Origin: Rhyacophila brunnea
Lineage: Eukaryota; Arthropoda; Insecta; Trichoptera; Rhyacophilidae
Assembly: GCA_022495005.1 (NCBI GenBank)
Contig: JAGYXB010000269.1
Span: 186,001 to 250,000, forward strand
Direction of reading: 5' to 3'
DNA length: 64,000 nt
The position numbers and the translations under genes are program-made. The notes beneath the pieces were generated by a model. That model made no database searches and was not told where the DNA came from. It worked only from the letters and a program-made list of their open reading frames with translations. How positions within the stretch are numbered: the stretch's first letter is position 1; each line of letters starts with the position of its first letter. This document shows positions 56,924-64,000 of the stretch, piece after piece.

Positions 56924-59262
56924 GAGCCTTGCGCCGCAGGCAAACCAAATGGTAAAACGTTGAAGTGATAGCAGCTACCATCAGCCGTAGCGAAAGCCGT
57001 CAGTGGTCGAGTATTTTTATCAAGTTTTACTTGCCAGTAACCGCTACGCAAATCTAGGCTGCTAAAAATGGTGGCAGTGCCTAGGTCCTTGAGTGTCTCT
57101 AAAATAAGAGGCAGGGTAGTAGCCTCCTCCTTAGTGAGGGCGTTAAGCTTTCGGTAATCCACACAAAACCGGGTGGTACCATCGCGTTTGGGTACTAAGT
57201 GTACAGGAGAGCAGTACGGAGAGTTGCTAGGCTCTATTACACCGTCCGCAAGCATCTGCTGCACGCTTTCTTGAATTTGTCTTCGCTTATTTTCGGATTG
57301 TCTAAAAGGTCCCAACCTGAAGGGTGTAGTATCCTTTAAATGAATCCGAAATTCCGTGGTTCTACTCGGTGGTCCGTGTTCGGCAAACCGGTCGCTAAAG
57401 TCCGTCATAACTTTAGTTAAAGCAACGCGCGCCCTTTCAGGGATGTCAGGTGACAGTTCTGCCAAGGTAATTTGTTCGCTAGGCAATGGCGGTCTCGTCG
57501 TTTGACAGTGAACAGTTTGTCGTATGTGGTTTCCAAAGTGTACACAGCGACGCTTCATGTCAATGACCGCTTCTTGTTTGTCCAGCCAATCCATGCCGAT
57601 GAGAAGATCTACCTGCAAATTGTTCAAGGCGAGAGCATCGAATTCCACGGGGCTGTCACGTAAATATCCGCTGAGTAAAACGTCCCCGCTAGTGCTCAAA
57701 GCTTCGCCACTCGCGGTAACGAGCATTTGAGGAGCGCCCTTAACTTTGTATGGCGGGCATACCAATGCCTTCCGTACGAGAGTTCTCGTGGCTCCAGTAT
57801 CGACGACGGCCTCGTAACGTCCGGTTACTCCGTGGATGCTCAAAGGCAGTTTGAGAAGGGGCGCACCTCCGTTATATGAGCTGACCCCATACCCAGACAC
57901 ACATACCCCAGCAGAGGCTACGTCGTCTTGTACCCCGTATTTTAGATTATTTACACTATTATTACTATTATCAGTATGTGATTGAACACTATTACCGTTC
58001 ACTTTTTTATTTAACACTAAATTTTCGTAATCATATTTCACACTTTTATCCAGTAAACATTTATTTAAAACATCTAATTTATCAGCTACAACATTATTAT
58101 TATTCACTAAGGTGTCACTAAAACTATTGGCAATAGCGATCTTCTTTGGTAGTACGTTTTCGCACGCCATAATGTAAGTTGACCCGGTACTGCCAATTTC
58201 ATTATTATTAAATTTCTTATCAAGACTTTCCTTATAACTAACATTTTTATTATTACTTATTTTACGTTTCTTATTATTTATCTTATTTATTACAGCTAGA
58301 ATATTTATTCCCCCTCGATTGGATGAAGACATTCGTTTATTTAGTTTCTCGCGAGCATCGTCTGACGTTTGCGGCGACGCGAGTTTGCTAGCTGATCCTG
58401 ACCTAGGCAATCTGCGGTAGGTCATGGTTTCGCTGAACGTTTTCGTGCTCACTACTTTATTTTTAGAACTCCCGTGCGAGTTTTGTATCGATTTATTCCC
58501 GATAATATTATTCGTTGCGTTTGAAACGTTTATACACCTAATATCGTCTTGAGCCGACGTAGTTTTTGCAAATACATCTTTATATGTATCAGATTCGATT
58601 CGCATACAATTAAAAGGGCCAGTGGCGGCATATTTAAGATTAAATTTATTATCAATATTTTCAGTGTTTTTCAAAGTCAAATTATTTATTCGTAATTTAC
58701 CGATGTTGTTTTTGTCAACATTTACAGATTCGAATGTTGAGTTTACGGTTAATGTTGGCGCGTCACGCATTCTTTGTTCATCCGTCATCTTTCTTACCTT
58801 TTTAATCCTAGTACAGTTTGTATCTTCGACGAGCAACACCAGCTGATTTTCATTCTCTCTTTGCGGAATATCGTTAAGGCCAGGATTCAAATTAATTGCT
58901 CCGCTATCGTACGGCGTACTATTAAATCCTATGCCATCAACTTTATTTTTAGAGCGAAATACTCTCGTTTTATGGTTAACCGGAAAGTTTACTTCGAAAA
59001 ATTGTCCTGAATGAAAATCGGTGTTGCTTGACGACACATTTTTACAATTATTATCTAACTTAACACTAGCAACAATAGGCTTTATAAGAAAGTCACTATC
59101 TATAAACTTATCACTAGATTTAACGGGCACTTTAAGAGGGTCCCGATTAAAGCACTTGTCACTATTTTCTTCATTTTTTCGTATGCCATTGTAGGTGGCA
59201 TCCGCAGGATCACGAGGTCTCCTCGAGAGCCCAAGTCGACTTCTCGGTTCTGCGGCGCCCCA
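56920..59262 (-). pseudogene. gypsy pol, 5' part: linker, protease, first half of RT
   Basis: The frame opens right after the gag TGA (59263-59265) and stays open for about 780 codons. There is no obvious ATG at its head, which fits expression by read-through. The first roughly 480 residues are Asn/Lys/Ser-rich and AT-rich and look disordered. An aspartic protease follows (AVVDTGATRTLV, DTG near 57797; then I-G-M-D-W-L). Then RT motifs: LVPKRDGTTRFCVDYRKLN, FSSLDLRSGYWQVKL and F-N-V-L-P-F-G-L. The frame ends at TGA 56920-56922, in the middle of the RT domain, where the sequence is about 13 nt shorter than the family spacing between the F-G-L and Y-L-D-D motifs. I leave it unrepaired. Confidence 0.88.
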
Positions 59263-60378
59263 TCAATGTCCCTGCTCCGTTTCCAGTGGACTCCATTCTT
59301 GGTTGCGTCTCCATGCAGGGTAGTTCGGGCATGTATGGTTCTGGTGGTAACCGAACTCGCAGTACTGACACTTGCGAACGCCGTTTGCGTCATAAAGTGG
59401 CGTACGGTTTCCGCCATGGAAGGCACCTCTGCGTTGTTGGCCTCCTCGAGCCAGAAAGGCTCCGTTTGGGGTTCTGGCCTGATTATTATTTGTCGATTCC
59501 CGCGGTTGCGGAGGCGGTTCAGGGCGTGTCTCAGCCTTAAATATTTGTTGACGTGGTTTCGGGCGTGCGCTCGACTGTTCTAAATTTTGATTACAGTCGC
59601 ATAGGCAGCCGCATTCTTTTCGTCCCGATCGTTGCGTGGCTATCGCTACGGGAGGTCTAATCGTAGTTGGTATAAGGCGTTGAGCCACCACCAGTAGTTC
59701 GTCCAGGTTGGACCAGCCTGCTTGGCCCACTCGCAGTTGATCCCTTTCACTTAGCAGGTCGAAAAATAACTCGCCAAGTTCTTTCCCGGGGATATATGGT
59801 AGCAATATGGTCGCCAGATCCTTCTTATTCAACAGAAACCCGAAGACATCTTCATCCGGTCGTTGTACCAAGTTTTGCAGTTCCGTCCGTTGTTGGCGAC
59901 GTTTGAGGGACGATTCGAATTGCTGGCGCAGCAGGTGAATAAATGACTGCCAGCAGGTATTCGAAGATATCGTCTTCCCCCATATTTTTGCCTCATCTCT
60001 TAATCTATTTAGTGCGAGTCCTGTCCAACTTTCGGGCGGGCTCTTAGCTGCGGCGAAGTACGTCTCACACCCTTTGATAAAATCTGAGACCTGATATAGT
60101 GGGTGTCCCGTGTAGAAGACTTCAAGCTCCGGCTTCAAGCCCCAAGGTTGATACAATTGTGGTATGACCGGCACTGCTTCTGACGTAGGCTTCAGGGCTG
60201 TTGATGACGCTACAGTCGGCAAATTCACGTCCTCGTGCGGCCTCATTTCGAACACCAGAGGAGGGCTCTCCCGGTTTGATGTTGGAGACAGCACTTCTTC
60301 TTCGATGAGGGTCACGTCGGAATCCGCTTTTTCGTTAGCCATTTCTTGGTTGTTCCGGCTCCTGGATCTCGTTAACAT
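59263..60378 (-). CDS. gypsy Gag
   Basis: 371 codons from an ATG at 60378 to TGA at 59263. The N-terminus is MLTRSRSRNNQEMANE. The middle has a W-x-G-x-A...F-I-x-x-L-R-Q-Q-F capsid-like pattern of Ty3/gypsy Gag. Near the end is one zinc knuckle, CQYCEFGYHQNHTC, which fits C-x2-C-x4-H-x4-C and would bind RNA. The stop is TGA followed by TGG GGC, and the same frame continues open into pol. The Gag frame is intact. Confidence 0.93.
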   Translation of the reverse strand: MLTRSRSRNNQEMANEKADSDVTLIEEEVLSPTSNRESPPLVFEMRPHEDVNLPTVASSTALKPTSEAVPVIPQLYQPWGLKPELEVFYTGHPLYQVSDFIKGCETYFAAAKSPPESWTGLALNRLRDEAKIWGKTISSNTCWQSFIHLLRQQFESSLKRRQQRTELQNLVQRPDEDVFGFLLNKKDLATILLPYIPGKELGELFFDLLSERDQLRVGQAGWSNLDELLVVAQRLIPTTIRPPVAIATQRSGRKECGCLCDCNQNLEQSSARPKPRQQIFKAETRPEPPPQPRESTNNNQARTPNGAFLARGGQQRRGAFHGGNRTPLYDANGVRKCQYCEFGYHQNHTCPNYPAWRRNQEWSPLETEQGH

Positions 60379-60455
60379 TTAATACACAGTATGTGATCTC
60401 AAACTTTTATTTAGCGTTCGCGGGTTCGGAAGAATTAATGCGATTCTTCACGCCT

Positions 60456-60473
60456 CATGTTGCTTGGGCGCCA
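60456..60473 (-). promoter_or_regulatory. Primer-binding site of the gypsy element
   Basis: On the minus strand, one base inside the 5' LTR, the sequence is TGGCGCCCAAGCAAC. The first ten bases match the complement of a tRNA-Lys 3' end as used by gypsy-type elements; the match beyond that is imperfect. tRNA identity is inferred from memory of the consensus. Confidence 0.65.
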
Positions 60474-60474
60474 T

Positions 60475-61158
60475 TGAGATCCCCGGGGTTCCAGCGGCTA
60501 GCTCAGGTGTCCATCGAACCCCGGATTCACAAAAAAAAAGAAATTTTCAAACGGTTGGAGTGTAAATAAAACTCGGTCTTTCGTGCTCGTAACGTGGTCT
60601 TCTTATATTTTCTTAATTTTTAGTTTTACAAATTATATTTGGGATTTTTACAGTTGTAGTCGTCAGGTCCGTACCTATCGGAAAGGGGACGCTTACTGCC
60701 TTTTCTTTTCTTTCTTCAAATCTCGCGTACCTACGCCGTCCAACAAAAAGGACTCTCGTGATTGGCCAAATTTTATCGCGCTGATTTTGATTTGACGAAT
60801 CACGAGGACCACCTCGGCGCAGGCGCGCAGGGATTTTTACGTTGCCGGCAAGCGCGGCAAAATTTATTATATTTAAATACTTATATTTAGTCTTAAAATT
60901 ATCTCTTTCATACATGATCATTTATACATTTTAAATTAAATTAAATTTATCTTAATTTACACCTCCGCCCAATATGTGATTTTCACACACATCACGAAGG
61001 CCCTTACTTATAAATAAAAAAATACTTACGTGGTTGAGCAAGGAATCAGATTAGATGTTTTATGAAGCCGTTTCTAGAGGTCAGGGTTACGTTTCGACTT
61101 GAGCTACTAAATGATTATTTTACACCGGGAGAAGCCCGCCTGTAACAGGGGTGTATCA
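60475..61158 (-). repeat. 5' LTR of the gypsy element
   Basis: 684 bp, almost identical to the other LTR. On the minus strand it starts TGATACACCCC and ends GGGATCTCA. It should hold the promoter and polyadenylation signals. I did not identify a clear TATA box. Confidence 0.95.
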
Positions 61159-61286
61159 ATAGATATTTTAATATTGAAGAATGTAATTATTATTTTTTCA
61201 TTATGTAAATTAAATAAATCTATATCGATCAATGGAGCGACCTTGTGCGAAGCCGGGTACTTCAGCCAGTTATTAATAAATTTTAG

Positions 61287-61396
61287 CTGGACACTGTGTT
61301 ACTGAAAACGGAGCAGTTCTACTTGCGCAAAGAATGTTAGCTTCATTTGGAAAAACCAATTTTCACGGGGATGATATTGGTATTCAGGAAAAAAAT
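61287..61396 (+). CDS. gd-like serine protease, exon 4 (catalytic His)
   Basis: 110 nt, phase 1 in (ATTTTAG) and phase 0 out (GTAAGT). Joined to exon 3 it gives A-G-H-C, the catalytic-His motif (His codon 61292-61294), then VTENGAVLLAQRMLASFGKT and a short D-D-I-G-I-Q-E-K-N end. It lies only 128 bp right of the gypsy LTR edge. The A-G-H-C/T-A-A-H-C motif is universal in trypsin-fold proteases. A following beta-hairpin strand and loop are as expected. The splice junctions are strong. Confidence 0.87.
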
Positions 61397-62029
61397 GTAA
61401 GTTAAAGTTGTATACTTATTGTTTGTATTACATAATACAATAAATCGCAGCACACCTAGTGTTAAAATAATAAAACTGTACAAAATTGACAACTAATGTA
61501 GCTTTAACTTTATTGATTTATGTTGCTTACTTCAATTCATTAAATACTTTTTTAGTTGATACGGTAGGCGACTAACGTCCTTTTGAATAACCCGCAAACA
61601 AGACGACGGCATAAGATATCTCATTTGGCATTTAAACAAGAAATGTCAGTCTATTTAAGCAATCTGCTGTTGCAATGCCACCATTTTGTTCATCATTGTG
61701 TTCTGGCATTTTAAATAAATCGGACATTGCGTAATATCATATTTACAATCAAATTATGAATAGATCTGCTGGAAGTTGAATAAAAATTTTCATTAAAATT
61801 AACACATTTCACTTCTATCGCATGTGGTCACCACACACACATTTTTTTTAATATATCTATTTGTATTAGTTCGTCCAACACTTTCACCTCTACTGAGAAA
61901 ATCAGCTCACAATAAGAGTAGACAGTGTAACGGATTTCGAAGAACATTCAACGGTTACATAGGTGTTTAATTTCATTTTTAAAAATTGGTTTCTATAAAA
62001 CTACCAAAATTTGAATGTTATTTTCTCAG
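61397..62029 (+). other. Fourth intron of the protease gene
   Basis: AT-rich, bounded by AAT|GTAAGT and TTTTCTCAG. Nothing else was recognised. Confidence 0.75.
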
Positions 62030-62197
62030 GTTTTCCAGATATTAGTCCATTGGCGATTCGAGCGAGTGAATCTCACAAATGATTTGGCAATTCTAATTCT
62101 TGCTACTGAAGTCACTTTCACCGATTACGTACAACCGGTTTGCTTGTGGGATACGGTAGATGCTGACCGAGAAAGTATATTTAGAAAAATCGGATAC
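62030..62197 (+). CDS. gd-like serine protease, exon 5 (catalytic Asp)
   Basis: 168 nt, phase 0 at both ends (TTCTCAG / GTAAGT). It encodes VFQILVHWRFERVNLTNDLA with the catalytic Asp in N-D-L-A-I-L (codon 62081-62083), then V-T-F-T-D-Y-V-Q-P-V-C-L-W, the usual strand leading to the conserved Cys. The remaining part of the domain, including the G-D-S-G-G serine loop, is not in the window. The serine protease call is firm; the gd-type call rests on the N-terminal domain and the K-G activation site and is tentative. Confidence 0.87.
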
Positions 62198-63735
62198 GTA
62201 AGTATTTTAAACAAAATCAATTTGCTGGTGAATTAGTTACTTATATTAATTATCAATATGTTAATACATACAACACAATTTAGTTAATCAATCCCTGACA
62301 ACCAATCCACATTTTATTGTGTGAAAAATACAAAATTATTAGAAATCTAACCTAAAAAACCTAGCCGAATTAAAAATCTTTTTTTTTTTAAACGGTACAT
62401 GTCCCTACTTCAGTTATAGTTTGTCAATTTATGGCTACGGTTGTATGTTGTAGCTGATTTGGTCTTTAGTTTTAATTTTATTGATACTCGCTTTTAAAGA
62501 AAAGAAAATAATTAAATTTTACATAAAAACCACTGGGAAATGCCAATAGAAATGGCGTATTTCAAAAAAATACTACCTTATTCTTAGTTTAATAATTATT
62601 ATAAAACAATCACTATTCATAGTATGTTTATCACACTTGAATGGTCAAAGACATAGCTTATAATCAGTATCTTTAGAATTATCTTCAAATGTGTTAATCA
62701 TGCCCATTTTTTGAATAATAAAATGGCTAATTCTTGTCAAATTTGGGATCACAGAGATTATCAATATAATTTTCAACATAAATTTTACTAATGGTTTTAT
62801 AAATGCATTTAAAAAAAAAAATCTAAAAAATCTTAACACCACTGCACATGGATGTACTGAAATATGACTATATTCTAAAACATTAGATCGAGAGGTTTAA
62901 AAGAATACTTACTATTTTATGTAATAAAAATACTTTATGCAGTCATCAAATGTTTAAAATAAATATTATAAAGGATAATAAGACTTCAAAATTATATAAA
63001 TAGATTATCTACAACGTTTAAGGAATGTCCAGGATCATGCTTTGAAAATACCACAAAACCTCCATTTTGACCTACGCGGAGCACGTGGGCCATTAATGAT
63101 AAATCTTTTAAATCCATTTTATGATTATCCCAGTAAGTGAATACTTACGTCATAACTCATAAGCCAATTGTGGGATAGCAATAGGGAGTGATGTTGAGAG
63201 GTTTGTTTCGTTTTGTGTCTTAGGTTGTCGTAATTTTGATAGGCCAGACCGACACTCGACTGGACAAATAGATTGAAATAAACATAAGAGAACCAACTGC
63301 GAAATTACTAAATGGAGATATTGAGCTTCAATATACTTTATGTAAATGTTGGGAACATGAAAACTATTAAATGCTGTGACTATTATTAATATATCTCTAT
63401 TACCATTAAAAGAATATAAAATACAGTAAAATATCTTAGGATATTAAACAATAATACAGTTGGTTCCTTTTCATTTTATGACATTTTCCATACAAACAAT
63501 CACTAGAAACTATTTTACATATAGGAACCAACTGCTGATTCTCTTGTTTATTATTCCAAATTACTTGCTAAGTCGTCAACTATTTATTTATTACAAAATA
63601 TCAAATTGCAAATAAATTTTTGTATATATACTTTAATAACCTAAGCAAATAACTAAGGTAAAGATAGAGTACTCCATACCATCAAAGAAACCTTGACCTC
63701 TTGCCTCTTCTAACACTTTGATACTGACTATGATA
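62198..63735 (+). other. Next protease intron, no exon recognised to the mariner edge
   Basis: No exon continuing the protease (expected to carry a G-W-G strand and the active Ser) was found. A short 'ggttccttttcattttatg' / 'aggaaccaactg' inverted pair lies near 63465-63535. The stretch at 63010-63120 is slightly GC-richer but has stops in each frame I read. Confidence 0.55.
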
Positions 63736-64000
63736 CGAGGGTGGGTCAATAAGTCCTTAGAAAAGCCGACAGGTGGCGCGACTAGTACTGTAAGCGGTTT
63801 GTTTTCATGCAGCGGCACTACCGATTCAGTATGCTGCGAAGTTTCAATCAGATTGGTCGGGTTGTTGTGTGTTTCTCGTACATTTAAAAAAAAAATTTGC
63901 TTGTGGAAAATGGAAAAATGGAAAATTGAGTTTAGAGCTGTTATTAAACATTTTAATATAAAAGGGTTAACAGCAAAGGAAATAAAAAATGAGTTGGATT
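63736..64000 (+). mobile_element. mariner element, copy 2, cut by the window edge
   Basis: Begins CGAGGGTGGGTCAATAAG with TA just before it (63734-63735). The first 190 bases differ from copy 1 (29497) by only a few substitutions and a short indel. Only the left end, leader and transposase start are in view. Confidence 0.92.
63910..64000 (+). CDS. mariner transposase N-terminus (partial at edge)
   Basis: The ATG at 63910 reads MEKWKIEFRAVIKHFNIKGL and then T-A-K-E-I-K-N-E-L-D to the edge. This is the first helix-turn-helix (the paired-like DNA-binding domain) of a mariner transposase, the part deleted in copy 1. The 30 codons seen are open, so this copy may be more complete. Its state beyond the edge is unknown. 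Confidence 0.8.
   Translation, partial: MEKWKIEFRAVIKHFNIKGLTAKEIKNELD

Larger units (their letters stand above)
53079..61158 (-). mobile_element. Ty3/gypsy LTR retrotransposon (8,080 bp), young insertion
   Basis: A complete element on the minus strand. The LTRs (53079-53759 and 60475-61158) start TG and end CA. A 4-bp TSD ATAG lies at 53075-53078 and 61159-61162. Gag, protease, reverse transcriptase, RNase H and integrase appear in that order, which is the Ty3/gypsy order. No env-like frame follows pol. A primer-binding site and a purine-rich tract lie beside the LTRs. The near-identity of the LTRs points to a recent insertion, but the polymerase frame carries a break, so this copy is probably not autonomous now. 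It sits antisense in an intron of the protease gene. Confidence 0.95.
51567..61286 (+). other. Third intron of the protease gene (9.7 kb), filled by transposons
   Basis: Bounded by the GTATGT donor and the TTTTAG acceptor. It holds the hAT remnant at 52191-52871 and the whole gypsy element at 53079-61158 in antisense. Without the gypsy element the intron would be about 1.6 kb. At 51600-52190 nothing was recognised. Confidence 0.8.

Noticed and set aside
56915..56930. ATGA stop-start overlap as a translational reinitiation signal between two pol genes
   Set aside because: The overlap lies inside the RT domain, and residues normally found between the two flanking motifs are missing. A small deletion explains it better.
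63225..63290. Possible next protease exon after TCTTAG at 63223
   Set aside because: The frame meets a stop after about 15 codons and lacks the expected G-W-G strand.
1..64000. CRISPR arrays, tRNA or rRNA genes
   Set aside because: No regular spacer-repeat array was seen. No tRNA A/B-box cloverleaf or rRNA core was recognised by eye. A tRNA scan would be decisive.

Overview
This is a eukaryotic window from an arthropod, most likely an insect. The genes are split by GT-AG introns, the noncoding DNA is AT-rich, and there are short (AACCT)n repeats of the insect telomere type. The transposon mixture is insect-like: hAT, PIF/Harbinger, mariner, Tigger-like and Ty3/gypsy elements plus non-LTR (LINE) fragments. 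The frequent TACCTA/TAGGTA words remind me of Lepidoptera. That order-level guess is weak; Hemiptera is an alternative.

Layout. Positions 1-32,450 hold no gene that I can support. They may be upstream introns of the RhoGAP gene or intergenic DNA. They contain many transposon-derived blocks, several with exact target-site duplications (TSDs). Positions 32,455-42,149 hold seven + strand exons, the 3' part of a Rho GTPase-activating protein of the ARHGAP21/23 type (Drosophila RhoGAP19D-like). They encode the end of a PH domain, the whole RhoGAP domain and a long charged tail. All seven splice phases agree and give 953 codons plus a stop. Positions 42,150-48,400 are 3' UTR and intergenic DNA with a nested hAT cluster at 45.3-46.9 kb. 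Positions 48,403-62,197 hold five + strand exons of a secreted trypsin-fold serine protease, probably of the gastrulation-defective (gd) type. The catalytic His and Asp exons are present; the Ser exon lies beyond the right edge. Its 9.7-kb third intron carries a hAT remnant and an 8.1-kb gypsy element in antisense, with LTRs about 99% identical and a 4-bp TSD.

The window ends inside a second mariner copy closely related to the one at 29.5 kb.

The two host genes have no evident functional link. The most interesting structure is in the mobile DNA: a young gypsy element whose gag and pol share one frame separated by a single TGA; a long Asn/Lys-rich block before its protease; hAT elements nested in one another with intact TSDs; a hAT family present both as a larger copy with transposase remnants and as short derivatives; and inverted pairs of MITEs. 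I found no wholly new system that I could defend. I saw no tRNA, rRNA or CRISPR array by eye.
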